DNA of 20,946 nucleotides from Deltaproteobacteria bacterium (GCA_013152945.1 JAADFL010000119.1:1-20946), one strand, 5' to 3'; shown: positions 1 to 8,745, counted from the first letter of the stretch. Notes: generated by a model not told the origin, from the sequence alone. A program made the numbers and translations.

Positions 1-136
1 AGGGTGGTGGATAGCCGGCCTGGTCCAGGAGATAAAAAAACAAATTGTTTGGCTTTTTTTCATGCCTTGAAAATCAACCTGGGTGGGGAGGGCCTGACTC
101 CAACCAAAGGTATGTGGCATGAACCATTACCCCAAC

Positions 137-176
137 GACATTTTCACTCGGCACTTTACTGACATATTGACTCGGC
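137..176. repeat. Imperfect direct repeat, 24-bp period
   Basis: Two 16-base copies begin at 137 and 161: gacattttcactcggc and gacatattgactcggc, identical at 14 of 16 positions. The 24-bp period is a little over two helical turns, so it could be a tandem protein-binding site. The rest of 1-334 holds no gene I can support: short open stretches enter from the left edge, and an A/T-rich imperfect hairpin with a T-run lies at about 36-60, but neither is convincing. Confidence 0.35.
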
Positions 177-334
177 TTCGACAGCTGTAAAAAGCTTTCC
201 TTTCGATAAGTCTTTTTTCTAAAGCTATTGTAAGGCAATTACGGAACTTCAACCCGGAGGACGCCACCTGCCTGCCGGTGATCGGTCCTTGATGAATCTT
301 CATGTATGAACCAATCCGGGTTCAAGGGTAACTG

Positions 335-1498
335 TCAACCAAATATCTGCTTGGAAACAATATGCATGGCCTCAGACTCCACAAGGGACAATGCCTCGAA
401 TGCCTCAACAAAATCTCCGTGCCCCACGCTGAATACACCATGGCCGAATACTATGGCGGCAGGGCTCTTTTCCAGCGCAGGAGGCAGTGTCTTGTGCAGG
501 CCTTTCGGCCCTGCTCCCACTTCGCCCGGTACGACCGGGAATCCGGCCACTTCCCTCTTCTTCGGGCAATGTGTATGGCACCTTCCCCGGAACCCGCAAT
601 CCATGTCTCCACAATCCATGGACAGGGCCACGCTGAACTTCGGGTGCCCGTGAAGCACGGCCGTGCCGGGCCCCCTTCCCGCGATCTTCATGTGTGCAGG
701 AAGCTCACTCGATGCAGTAATCCCTGCGGAACTTGAGCCATCCAATGGGCAGGGATCTATTCTGCCCTCGAGTTCATCCAGTGATGATCCGCTCTGGCTT
801 ATGTAAAGGGTATCTCCCAGGCGATACGAGATATTGCCGAAATACGAGTCAACCAAGCCTGATTGAACAGTGGCCCTGCCTGCTTCGAACATGGCTTCAA
901 GGACACGGCGTTCGTCTTTCAACAGACCTTTTTCAAGGCTGAAAGAAGTTGCCTTGCCGCCAATATCGAGCATTTCCAACATGAGGGCTATAATACGCTC
1001 ACCTTTTTTATCCCGCTTTCCATTCCTGTGCAGTGTCAATATGTCAAGCACCAACTTGACAGAGGCGGCAAAGCAAACAGAGGAGAAAGCCACAAAAGCC
1101 TGTTCAGGAGTTACAGTACCGGTTGTGACAATCGACCTGCCTGCAACTATGACCAGCTTGCGCTTGGAAAGGGCTGAAACCATGTTTTGAAGTGAAAAAT
1201 CGGCTGCCAGTGGAAGTTCGTGCAGGAAAATTCTTGTCTCGGTGTCATTGGGTTTCAAGGCATCGCCGGGTTCTTTTTCCGCCAGGTAGGCCAGTATGGA
1301 CCTGTACGGCTCTGCAGGCTCACAAAATATCAAAGAGTTGATGTTGAGCACGTCAAACAATGGTGATAGTTTTTCCTGTATCGGATCGGATCGGTTCCAG
1401 TAGATTATGTCATCCATGCCTGCGATAAGTGGCGCTCCCTCTTCTGCAAGGCCTGCCTTCACCATCTTTCCTGCAAACTTGTCAATCAATGTTTTCAT
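335..1498 (-). CDS. Class II aldolase/adducin family protein with N-terminal extension
   Basis: The C-terminal half (about residues 195-387) is a class II (zinc-dependent) aldolase domain of the fuculose-phosphate aldolase/adducin fold. The expected landmarks are visible: E265 in an SSE motif (catalytic Glu position), H283 and H285 in HGHP, and H353 in GHG as the three metal-binding histidines. Such enzymes cleave sugar phosphates or related hydroxy-acids to an aldehyde and a C3 unit; the substrate here is unknown. Residues 1-190 form an additional domain I do not recognise. Between the second and third histidines lies an insertion with C296, C301, C307 and C311 plus two histidines. The ATG at 1498 has no clear ribosome binding site. 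The gene follows the AOR homologue after about 120 nt in the same direction, so co-transcription is likely. Family assignment is firm; reaction is not. Confidence 0.85.
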   Translation of the reverse strand: MKTLIDKFAGKMVKAGLAEEGAPLIAGMDDIIYWNRSDPIQEKLSPLFDVLNINSLIFCEPAEPYRSILAYLAEKEPGDALKPNDTETRIFLHELPLAADFSLQNMVSALSKRKLVIVAGRSIVTTGTVTPEQAFVAFSSVCFAASVKLVLDILTLHRNGKRDKKGERIIALMLEMLDIGGKATSFSLEKGLLKDERRVLEAMFEAGRATVQSGLVDSYFGNISYRLGDTLYISQSGSSLDELEGRIDPCPLDGSSSAGITASSELPAHMKIAGRGPGTAVLHGHPKFSVALSMDCGDMDCGFRGRCHTHCPKKREVAGFPVVPGEVGAGPKGLHKTLPPALEKSPAAIVFGHGVFSVGHGDFVEAFEALSLVESEAMHIVSKQIFG

Positions 1499-1621
1499 GA
1501 TATTGCGTCAATACCCGGGAATGTATTTTCAGGGGCGCAGGAAATATATTTCTTCTTTCTACTCCAATCCGCTGTTGCCAAATATATGTCTCCAGGGGCG
1601 AAGTGAAACTTAAAAGCCATT

Positions 1622-3376
1622 CTAGAGCCCCAACTCGCGTATTTTTTCTTTTAAAGGCATGCCGTTTTCATCCAAGCCCCTGGCCTTGTAATACCTGGAC
1701 CTTGCTTCAAGAAATTCGCCCCTGTCAATTGGAGGTATTTCGATCCCTGCACCCGAAGAGCCCGGCTCTTTGAAGAACCTTTCGGGCAGGTCATCGTCCC
1801 TGGAGGAAAAACCTGCATGTGCATTATACATACGTTCCCTGAAGTAAATTCGTTCCCCTGTTCTTTGGAGGTCATTTTCTGAAAATACTATGCCGGTTAT
1901 TGCAGTCAAGGCCTTGCTGTATTCTTCGAGTGAAGTTGCAAAAAACAGGAATTTACATGCAGTCAGTGAATCTATGGTCGCATTTACATCCTCTGCTATT
2001 TTTATCATCCTGGCCTTGCCTGCAAAAGAAAACCTGTCGGTTGCAACAGGCTTCAATAATATTTCATGTCCAATAGGATATGCCCTCAAGTGGCATCCGC
2101 CCCTTGTGGAGGTCACGTAGGCCAAAGCCATTCCATAGGCCCCGCGTGGATCGTATGCCGGCAGATCCATTCCCTTGACGCTCATGGAAGATCCTGACTT
2201 GCCCCTGGATTGTGCATATGCCCTGCTGCCCCGGCCCAGACTCTGCCCGAGAGAAGTCCTTGCCAAGGCGATATCCGTCAGCAGTTGCAAAATTCCTGCA
2301 GGTCCCAGATCGTTGCCGATGATCTCCTGGTGACAGGACAAGGCGGATGCAGCAGAGATTGTGTCCATACCCATGTCGTTGCAAATCTTGTTGGCCTGTA
2401 CGACCGTCTCGAGATCCGTGTTGTTCAACAGGGCGCTGAAATGCGAGAGGGTCTCGAACTCGGGGACAGGCCTCGAGTCGTTCGTTAGGCGCTTGCATTG
2501 TATATGACAACCCCTGCACCCTGATTTCAAGGGCTTGTAGGCCGCTTCCAGGTTGTAGGCGTTCATTTTCGGGGCCAAAGGAAAGAAAGTTTTTCTGAAA
2601 TTCGAAGTAGGCATCATTCTGCGGACATGAATGAGGTCGTACAGGGCCGGGGTCCCCAATGACGCCAGCCCGAATGGCCCTTGCAATATTGAAGAGGCGG
2701 CACTTTGGCGGAAGATCTTTTCCCTGGCGTCTTCCAGCCCTTTCGGATCGTAGGCTTGTAATTTTCTTCGGCCCCTTATTGCTATGAACTTCAAGCCCTT
2801 CTTAAAAAGACTAAGGCCTAATCCACCTCTGCCTGCCGCGAAATGACGGTCCACCATCACGGTTGCAAAAAACACATTGTTTTCCGCTGCCGGGCCGATG
2901 ACGGCAAAAGATCCCAGGGCCTCCAGCTCTCTTGCCACAGAAGACAGGGGCTTTCCCACTAGTTTCGTCGCTTCTGTTATTTCTATATTGTCCGTGTCAA
3001 TTATTAGACCTAAAGGCCTTACGCTTTTTCCTGTAACGATTATCGCATCCCATCCGGCCCTTTTCATTTGGGTTCCAAGGCCGCCGCCTACGGACGTATC
3101 TCCGATTGCTCCTGTCAAAGGAGACCTGGAGGCAATGGCCATCCGCCCGGAGGTAGGAGCCCGCGTTCCCACGAGCGGACCTGTTGCAAATACCACGGGC
3201 ATTTGCGGATCATCCCATTCAAGTCCTTTTTTCTCCCATAGAAAACCGCCTGCCAATCCACGGCCTCCAAGGTTGTTCAGGTACAGGTCTTCTTTTGGTT
3301 CCAGGATGCTGAACCTGCGTGAAGTAAGGTCAACTTCAAGCATCCTTCCTGTCCATCCACCTTTGAAATCAGCCAC
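1622..3376 (-). CDS. Aldehyde:ferredoxin oxidoreductase (AOR) family protein
   Basis: AOR-family tungsten or molybdenum bis-pterin enzymes oxidise aldehydes to carboxylates with ferredoxin as acceptor in the cytoplasm. The protein is about 584 residues, the usual size. The family N-terminus GWTG...VDLT is present, as are the glycine-rich GGRGL segment and SGRMAIASRSPLTG. The [4Fe-4S] ligands are visible as CxxCxxxC (about C287, C290, C294) and a distant fourth cysteine (about C474, in DSLTAC). The pterin-binding CNDMGMD motif is near 332-338. The usual G-L before the last Cys is T-A here, so substrate or cofactor handling may differ. I place the start at GTG 3376 because GGGAG lies 8 nt upstream; a GTG at 3385 would sit directly against that site. 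No ferredoxin or pterin-synthesis gene is nearby. It probably forms a transcription unit with the downstream aldolase. Confidence 0.9.
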   Translation of the reverse strand: MADFKGGWTGRMLEVDLTSRRFSILEPKEDLYLNNLGGRGLAGGFLWEKKGLEWDDPQMPVVFATGPLVGTRAPTSGRMAIASRSPLTGAIGDTSVGGGLGTQMKRAGWDAIIVTGKSVRPLGLIIDTDNIEITEATKLVGKPLSSVARELEALGSFAVIGPAAENNVFFATVMVDRHFAAGRGGLGLSLFKKGLKFIAIRGRRKLQAYDPKGLEDAREKIFRQSAASSILQGPFGLASLGTPALYDLIHVRRMMPTSNFRKTFFPLAPKMNAYNLEAAYKPLKSGCRGCHIQCKRLTNDSRPVPEFETLSHFSALLNNTDLETVVQANKICNDMGMDTISAASALSCHQEIIGNDLGPAGILQLLTDIALARTSLGQSLGRGSRAYAQSRGKSGSSMSVKGMDLPAYDPRGAYGMALAYVTSTRGGCHLRAYPIGHEILLKPVATDRFSFAGKARMIKIAEDVNATIDSLTACKFLFFATSLEEYSKALTAITGIVFSENDLQRTGERIYFRERMYNAHAGFSSRDDDLPERFFKEPGSSGAGIEIPPIDRGEFLEARSRYYKARGLDENGMPLKEKIRELGL

Positions 3377-3471
3377 TGTTTGCACTCCCGGTGTATATCG
3401 AATTGAGGCCTGTGAAATGCTGTTCTGTCAAGCAATTTTTCTAAATATTCATAAAAAGCAGTTCCAGGGGA

Positions 3472-3480
3472 AGTATACCA
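3472..3480 (-). promoter_or_regulatory. Candidate extended -10 promoter for the AOR-aldolase unit
   Basis: On the minus strand the sequence TGGTATACT matches an extended -10 element (TGn followed by TATACT, 5 of 6 to TATAAT). It would give a leader of roughly 90 nt to the GTG at 3376. No good -35 is seen, which extended -10 promoters can tolerate. A TTGACA at 3426-3431 (minus) lacks a matching -10. The rest of 3386-3697 has no gene. Confidence 0.4.
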
Positions 3481-3501
3481 AAGTCCAATCGTGAAGTAGT
3501 G

Positions 3502-3540
3502 CAAGCCGCAGCTTGGGATTTCAACCCGGATTTGAATCCG
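3502..3540. promoter_or_regulatory. Two inverted repeats upstream of the AOR promoter
   Basis: CAAGC-CGCA-GCTTG occupies 3502-3515, and CGGATT-TG-AATCCG occupies 3527-3540 with perfect 6-bp arms. Both lie just upstream of the candidate -10 for the AOR gene, where an activator or repressor site would be expected. The second resembles a tRNA T-arm in part, but no tRNA can be folded around it. Function is inferred from position only. Confidence 0.3.
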
Positions 3541-3697
3541 CATATTTTCTAAACCGGCATGACAAGACCGACGGGACGTGAAGCACGTGCAAGCGGAATA
3601 AAAGCTCACTTACGACGATAACTGTTCGCTTTTTCCCTTTTTTTTCCTGCATCATGAATAAATACACGGGAACGCGGGGTAGGAAGTCTGCGTTATT

Positions 3698-5812
3698 CTA
3701 GCTCTTGATCGGTGTTGCCTTAATGGCAGCCTTGCCGTTCTTCTTGTACACGCTGAACCGAACGTCTTTGCAACCGATACGTTTAATCAGTCCATCCCGG
3801 TTTTTTTGCAGTTTTGCGGCGAATTTTTCAAAACGTAGTTTTTCCGTGGACTCGCCGCATTCAACCCTCAAGCTCTTGTAGCTTGCAAAAACCTTTCTGA
3901 AATGAGACCTGACGGGATTATCCTGCTCTATGGTGGTGTCTGTCTCCACGTCATATCCGGCTGTCGCATCCATCGCCTTTGGAGGGGGAGGAGGAGGCAT
4001 GGTTTTGTGTTTCGGAATATCTTTCTCGCCTTCGCTGTCATCCCGGTTTTTTTCATCGCGGGCTTGTTCATCAGGTTCATGTTCTTCCCGGTTGTTACCA
4101 GAACCCTTAAGTTCACCGGATTCCGTGACATCATTTGTTTGCTCTTTGGGAGGTTGTTCCTGCTCCCCTGTTGTTTCCTTTTCCAGTTGTTCCAACAATT
4201 CGTCCGGGTTCGCGCCCTCGGGGAATTCATTTTCCATGGATTCCCATCCATCCCCGGCCAAATCACCCCCCACCGAGGCGGCCAGTTCTTCCAGCTCCTT
4301 TTCGACATCCTCATGCCCGGTGCTTTCAGGAACTTCCCCGTTCATTTTGGAAAGTCCCTCGTCTTCGGGTTCTTGCCCGGACTCTTGTTCAATTGATTCA
4401 TGGACGGGCTCTACTTCTTCATGCTCTTGTTCAGGTTCTTCCGTGTCATTATCCGCTGTTTCTTCCTCTGTTTCTTTTTGTTCCGCATGTCCAGCTTCTT
4501 CTTCCCCTTCTCCGCTCTCTGTTTCTGCTTCTTGGTCCGCTGCTTCCCGTGCCATCGTTTCTTCTTCCGGCGGCGATTCTATCGGTTCCTTGTCATCACC
4601 GGTGTTTTTAAGGTCAAATCCATTGCTCGATAAGTTATCCTCTTCACGCTCGGGAACCAGTTGTTCCAACAACTCATCATTGGGCGGAATAGGCGTTTCG
4701 TTCGGTGCCTCACCTGCACCGGAGAATGCCGGTTGACCCTGTTCGACTTGGTTTGCCGGTTCTGTTGCTTCCAAGTAAGACTTTTGGACCTTCAATTTCT
4801 TGTCAACTCCTCCAAGCAAGAGAAGAGCAAGAAAGGCCCCTAGTCCAAGCGCCATCGCGCCCGCGCCGAGTATGTACCTTCCCGCATCCTTTACGACCTG
4901 AATTTCGCCGGTCTCCCCCATTTTTCGAAGAACTACAAGCGAAACCCGATTGTTACTACTGCTTGCTTTATCCAAGATAACACCGGCCACTGCACGCCAA
5001 CCACGGCCCAGCTCCAATACCGGAGTGAACTTGGGCTCTGATGAAGGCTTGCCGGTGAACAAGGACGCGATCTGCGGGCCGACCGATTTTCCGAGAGATG
5101 ATATCAGTTCTCTTTCTGCCTCGGATGATCCGCCTCTGCCGATTACCCGGTCTTTTTGGACAAAGTACGCATAGATATCACTGCCGAGCATCCTGCTGTA
5201 CACCTCGGAACGAAGCACAAGGTCCATTGCCTGCACAGCCACCTGCTCGACATTTTCATCCCCCCAAATGGGTACTGCGCCAACCAGGAAGAGGCTTTCG
5301 CCCCGGCCTACCAGCCCCACAGATGCATTGCCCTTGAATGCGCTCTTAACAACATTACTGCTTGAAATGGAGTTCAATGAGGCATTTCCGTGTGGGTAGG
5401 CGAACAAAATATTATTCTTGCCGCCGATAATTGCTCCGAGGGAGACGTTGAAATTGTCTTGAAGCTTTTCTTCCAGGTCCGCCAACTTCTGCTTCAACAC
5501 CATGCCCTGCCTGGAAGATCCGGAAGATTTCTCCTTTTTCTTGTTTTCCTCTTTTTTTCCCTGATCTTCCCCGGTCATGTCCTCAAGAAATTCATCCAGA
5601 ATTTGTGCATCACTGAATTCGACCGATGCCTTGAGGACAGATGCCTCATCCGCCTTCAATTGCATGGTCATGGCCACACCAGCCAACCGCAATGATTCCT
5701 TGATCATTGATTCGTGCTGCGCCGCCATAGGAGGCTTCACCAAGAACCAAATCCCTCCGGCCAGGGCAATCACTATTACGGCAACTAGAAGAAAACCTCT
5801 GATTCTCGCCAT
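3698..5812 (-). CDS. Transmembrane sensor-like protein with acidic linker and MXAN_5187-type C-terminal domain
   Basis: The 704-residue protein has an N-terminal membrane helix (about 6-25), a roughly 285-residue predicted periplasmic region, and a second helix near 312-334 rich in G, A and L. A cytoplasmic part follows: about 260 residues dominated by Glu, with Gln, Asp and Ser, a PPPPPP run near 605, and a compact basic domain from about 629 to the end. The end matches my memory of the MXAN_5187 C-terminal domain (features such as LRVECGESTEKL, KFAAKLQKNRDGLI and a terminal KAAIKATPIK), whose function is unknown to me. The layout resembles a receptor without kinase or methyl-accepting output. 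The ATG at 5812 has AGGTG five bases upstream, and a sigma70-like promoter lies 36 nt before it. The gene is separate from the lipoprotein genes upstream, although all read in the same direction. Confidence 0.75.
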   Translation of the reverse strand: MARIRGFLLVAVIVIALAGGIWFLVKPPMAAQHESMIKESLRLAGVAMTMQLKADEASVLKASVEFSDAQILDEFLEDMTGEDQGKKEENKKKEKSSGSSRQGMVLKQKLADLEEKLQDNFNVSLGAIIGGKNNILFAYPHGNASLNSISSSNVVKSAFKGNASVGLVGRGESLFLVGAVPIWGDENVEQVAVQAMDLVLRSEVYSRMLGSDIYAYFVQKDRVIGRGGSSEAERELISSLGKSVGPQIASLFTGKPSSEPKFTPVLELGRGWRAVAGVILDKASSSNNRVSLVVLRKMGETGEIQVVKDAGRYILGAGAMALGLGAFLALLLLGGVDKKLKVQKSYLEATEPANQVEQGQPAFSGAGEAPNETPIPPNDELLEQLVPEREEDNLSSNGFDLKNTGDDKEPIESPPEEETMAREAADQEAETESGEGEEEAGHAEQKETEEETADNDTEEPEQEHEEVEPVHESIEQESGQEPEDEGLSKMNGEVPESTGHEDVEKELEELAASVGGDLAGDGWESMENEFPEGANPDELLEQLEKETTGEQEQPPKEQTNDVTESGELKGSGNNREEHEPDEQARDEKNRDDSEGEKDIPKHKTMPPPPPPKAMDATAGYDVETDTTIEQDNPVRSHFRKVFASYKSLRVECGESTEKLRFEKFAAKLQKNRDGLIKRIGCKDVRFSVYKKNGKAAIKATPIKS

Positions 5813-5847
5813 GTCTACACCTGTTTTCTACCCATCATCATCGTCGC

Positions 5848-5877
5848 ATACTATTAGGCATTTGATTATACTGTCAA
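5848..5877 (-). promoter_or_regulatory. Sigma70-like promoter of the MXAN_5187-type gene
   Basis: Minus strand: a perfect -35 TTGACA (5872-5877), an 18-bp spacer, and -10 TAGTAT (5848-5853, 4 of 6). The start codon is about 36 nt downstream of the -10, giving a short normal leader. Confidence 0.5.
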
Positions 5878-5991
5878 GCGGGAGGAATTCCGCTTCGGCA
5901 GCATACACGGTCAATATTATTGTATTTGTGACTGCTCTTAAGCTTTGAGCGAACAAAACAACAAAATCAGAACATCTAATCGACATTCCAG

Positions 5992-7497
5992 TTAGTTCAG
6001 GAAATGCTCATTGACCTTTTTAATCAGGCTCTTCGTGGTTTTGCATGCAGCCCTGCGCGCTTCGGATATGGCCTTGTCTCTGCTGAATCCCCTGCCGTTG
6101 ATCCCGGACCGGTCGACCTTGGCAAGAACTGAACCGGTCGACACATCCATTGCCTGCACCAGGATTCTTCCCCTGGCGACAACCAGTCCGGTTTTACCCA
6201 AACCATACACATCAGTGCCTGAACTTCCTTCCTTGACCTTTATCAGGACCCTGCCCACCACGAGCAGGTCCAATTTCTTTTTCTTGAACCTGTCCAGGGG
6301 AGACCCGTCGCCCTGTAACAGGCTCTCTACTTCTTCACTAGTCAACCTGGGCACCCTGGTGGTTACCCGGTACCCGTCTTGCCTCAGGGCCTCTATCAAG
6401 GAGCCTTGAAGTTGGGATTCACCAAGAAGTTTTCCGTCCGCCTCTTGATCGATTATTACAACAGCCGCATTCATTTTTTGTGTGGACAAGGGAAATACGA
6501 CAACAGGAAAGCCCACCCTTCTCAAAGACGATGCCAGCCTCTTCCTGGTTGCCTCATCAGTGTCCAAGCCCCCAAGCAAAACATCCAGATCCAGCGAGGC
6601 CTCGACCGCACAACGTCTTGCGCCTCCCAGAAAATTTACAACTCTTGCCGCAGCCACGCCGTTCTCGTTGGTTTGGATCGAACTTTCAACTTTGCCCTTG
6701 CAACTCTTGAAATAGAAATGAATGGGCAGGCCGGCGATTTTCCTGTTCCCCATCCTTGCCTCAAGTTTTAGCGGCTGCTTTACAGGACTGCCTACCTTTG
6801 CAACTACAGGACCTGTGAGGGCGTCGAATCTCGTATCCCTTGCCAGGGACATCAGTTCGTCTTCAGTCGCCAGTAAAAATATCTTTTTACCCATCTTCGT
6901 ATCCACGTCAAAGGGCAAGGCCCAGTATTTCCCGAGAGCGGCCATGGATTGAATCAACAATTTGAGGCCTTCCACGAACCTACCTTGTTTCCTTGATTCG
7001 ATTGCCCTCTTGAAATAGGCAGTTGCAATTTTTCTCGCTTCATCCCGGGGCTTCCAAAAGACGGCCTTGGACAAGTAGGCATGAGCCCACCATTTTTTTG
7101 TGCCGGGGTCCTGCCAGAGATCGTATTTTACACCGGACAGTGTAGTATCCACCATTGTTTCCACGGAATCCTCGTAGTCTTCGCCGTCTAAACCGCCTGT
7201 CTCTTTGTACACGCTTTTCGTTTCTCCCTTGATCTTTACCTTGATGGATGCGGCGAGGTTTCTCAGTGCATTGTCTTGCGCTGTCTGGCGTTCGGAAGCC
7301 TCGGCTACTCCTTGGAAAGACCTCGAATCTCTTGGAACCGCATCCACCCAGGACGGATGCTTGGCATGAAGTTGTACTTTCCTGTTCGTGGTCCCGGTAT
7401 TGGCGACACCCGCCGGTTTATCACTCTTTTTTTGCCCGCCCCCGCATCCTGCAATAACGATGCACAACATCAACGTCAAGGGAGAGTATTTTCTCAT
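5992..7497 (-). CDS. LPP20-like lipoprotein with FlgT/CsgG-like C-terminal region
   Basis: A predicted lipoprotein of 501 residues. The signal peptide ends in VIAGC, with C18 as the lipidated residue. An LPP20-type domain follows, opening with PSWVD (48-52) and containing a GVAEA...A..NALRNLAASIKVKI helix. A helical middle part resembles the AYFKRAIESRKQGRF linker seen in related envelope proteins. The last 130 residues (AVVIIDQ..., LLVVGRVLIKV, and a D-x-x-TGSVLAKV strand before a final helix) look like the C-terminal fold of FlgT/CsgG-type proteins. The start is ATG 7497, because AGGAGT lies 7 nt upstream and the lipoprotein signal begins there; the open frame continues upstream but overlaps the preceding gene. 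Only one base separates it from that gene's stop, so translational coupling is likely. It probably sits at the outer membrane; the exact role is unknown. Confidence 0.75.
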   Translation of the reverse strand: MRKYSPLTLMLCIVIAGCGGGQKKSDKPAGVANTGTTNRKVQLHAKHPSWVDAVPRDSRSFQGVAEASERQTAQDNALRNLAASIKVKIKGETKSVYKETGGLDGEDYEDSVETMVDTTLSGVKYDLWQDPGTKKWWAHAYLSKAVFWKPRDEARKIATAYFKRAIESRKQGRFVEGLKLLIQSMAALGKYWALPFDVDTKMGKKIFLLATEDELMSLARDTRFDALTGPVVAKVGSPVKQPLKLEARMGNRKIAGLPIHFYFKSCKGKVESSIQTNENGVAAARVVNFLGGARRCAVEASLDLDVLLGGLDTDEATRKRLASSLRRVGFPVVVFPLSTQKMNAAVVIIDQEADGKLLGESQLQGSLIEALRQDGYRVTTRVPRLTSEEVESLLQGDGSPLDRFKKKKLDLLVVGRVLIKVKEGSSGTDVYGLGKTGLVVARGRILVQAMDVSTGSVLAKVDRSGINGRGFSRDKAISEARRAACKTTKSLIKKVNEHFLN

Positions 7498-7498
7498 C

Positions 7499-8656
7499 CT
7501 AATCACTCCTTGAATCTTCGGGATCTTCTTCCGGGTCAATTGACTTCGGACTGTTTTCGTCCGGATTGTTATGGTCCTTTGTATCCGGCTTGTTTTCAAT
7601 CTGTTCGTGCTTTTCTTTTTCACGCTTTTGAAGAGCCTTCTCCATCATGTCAAGTGCAGCTTCGGCCTTTTTCTCTATTTGATTCGCCGTGTCTTGTTCT
7701 ATTTTGCCGTCTTTGCTCTCTTTTATCTTTTCTTGCTTTTCAACCTGCATCGCAGCAGCAAGAATACGTTTCTTCACAGATACAAGAGGCATTCTGGCAA
7801 GGGCAAAGGCGGCCCCTGTTTTGAAATCCACCCACCTGGCCAGGATGTCCGTACCCGATAGCTTTTCCTGCGTAGCAATACGCACTATCTTGTAGGTATA
7901 GTCCTTAACATCCGAGTCCCCGGCTCTGGAATCTTCCATGTCTTCGAAACCGGTAACCTGGGAGCGGATCTGCTTGGCCAACTCTACGAGCGCCCTTTCC
8001 TCTGCCTCTGAATAGGATTTCGCAGGATTGAAAGCCATCCTGGCCTGTCCGACGGCAAACAGCATACCGCGAAGCCTTGGCGGATTGTCCACCCACGACG
8101 GTCTTTTGCCGATTTTGCATTCCAAGCCAACTGATGCTACCGCCTTGAGTGCTTTAATCTCGGATGCAGATACTGCACTCAACACGTAGAAAACACCGTT
8201 TGACATGTCCTGCCATTCCTCGATCAGTTGGGCCTTGTCCTCTACCAACTGTTCTATTTTGGAATCTACCTGCTCTTCCTTGTCCAGTAATAGCTGGCCG
8301 TTCTCGGCCAATCCCGAATCTTCGGTCTGCATGTACTCCCTGGCCTTTACAGACACCTTGATCGACCTTGCAAGATTGTGCACGGCATTTTCGAATGCAG
8401 CCTGCCTGGTGGCATCTTGTCCTGCCAGGTTCTGAAGAGCATAGCCCAAGGCATATATGGTCCCCTTCTTTTCCGGCAGGCAGAATACCCAGGGTGGCGG
8501 AGGTTCGTGGCCGGGCGCTACCCGGGAATACCATTCCTTGATGTATTCCATGCCGTTTGTAACAGCCTTATTATTGCTTCCGGCACACCCCGGTAATACA
8601 CCGAGCACGACTATTACAAAGAATAATGGAAACGTCCGAGTTGATTCCCTTTGCAT
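7499..8656 (-). CDS. Lipoprotein with two LPP20-like domains and charged tail
   Basis: A 385-residue predicted lipoprotein; the signal sequence ends VLPGC with C24 lipidated. Two LPP20-like units are visible: one opening near PPPPWVF (about 52-58) with NAVHNLARSIKVSV, and one opening at PSWVDNPP (about 185) with ERALVELAKQIRSQV. The last 75 residues are almost entirely Lys, Glu, Asp and Asn, probably a coiled coil then a disordered tail (EAALDMMEKALQKRE resembles the tail of the neighbouring 8844-9446 protein). ATG 8656 is chosen because GGAGGAA lies 8 nt upstream and the signal peptide starts there; a longer frame would run back into an intrinsic terminator. A possible -10 (TATGAT, 8721-8726 minus) precedes it, with a poor -35. 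It overlaps functionally with the next gene through a 1-nt gap. Function unknown. Confidence 0.75.
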   Translation of the reverse strand: MQRESTRTFPLFFVIVVLGVLPGCAGSNNKAVTNGMEYIKEWYSRVAPGHEPPPPWVFCLPEKKGTIYALGYALQNLAGQDATRQAAFENAVHNLARSIKVSVKAREYMQTEDSGLAENGQLLLDKEEQVDSKIEQLVEDKAQLIEEWQDMSNGVFYVLSAVSASEIKALKAVASVGLECKIGKRPSWVDNPPRLRGMLFAVGQARMAFNPAKSYSEAEERALVELAKQIRSQVTGFEDMEDSRAGDSDVKDYTYKIVRIATQEKLSGTDILARWVDFKTGAAFALARMPLVSVKKRILAAAMQVEKQEKIKESKDGKIEQDTANQIEKKAEAALDMMEKALQKREKEKHEQIENKPDTKDHNNPDENSPKSIDPEEDPEDSRSD

Positions 8657-8745
8657 ATTATCAGTTCCTCCTGGAAGAAGGGCCTCCATGCCCGGGAACA
8701 TTTCTGCCGGTGACAAGGATATCATACGGCGCTTGGGATTGGCGG

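Noticed and set aside
36-60. A/T-rich imperfect hairpin with a T-run
   Set aside because: The stem is weak A-T pairing only, with no gene ending clearly before it.
2-70. Possible C-terminal end of a plus-strand gene (about 22 hydrophobic residues) or, on the minus strand, a gene beginning with MKKSQTICFF at 63 and leaving the window
   Set aside because: Both stretches are too short, have no ribosome binding site or family match, and run through homopolymer A/T tracts.
3520-3560. tRNA T-arm-like sequence on the minus strand
   Set aside because: The stem does not extend into a T-arm of the right geometry and no acceptor, D or anticodon arm can be folded around it.
3930-4736. Long serine/cysteine-rich open frame on the plus strand
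   Set aside because: It is the complement of the Glu-rich linker of the minus-strand sensor gene; the Ser/Cys repeats are a codon artefact.
5930-5991. GCTC...GAGC hairpin as a terminator after the FlgT-like lipoprotein gene
   Set aside because: Only four base pairs and no T-run on the minus strand.
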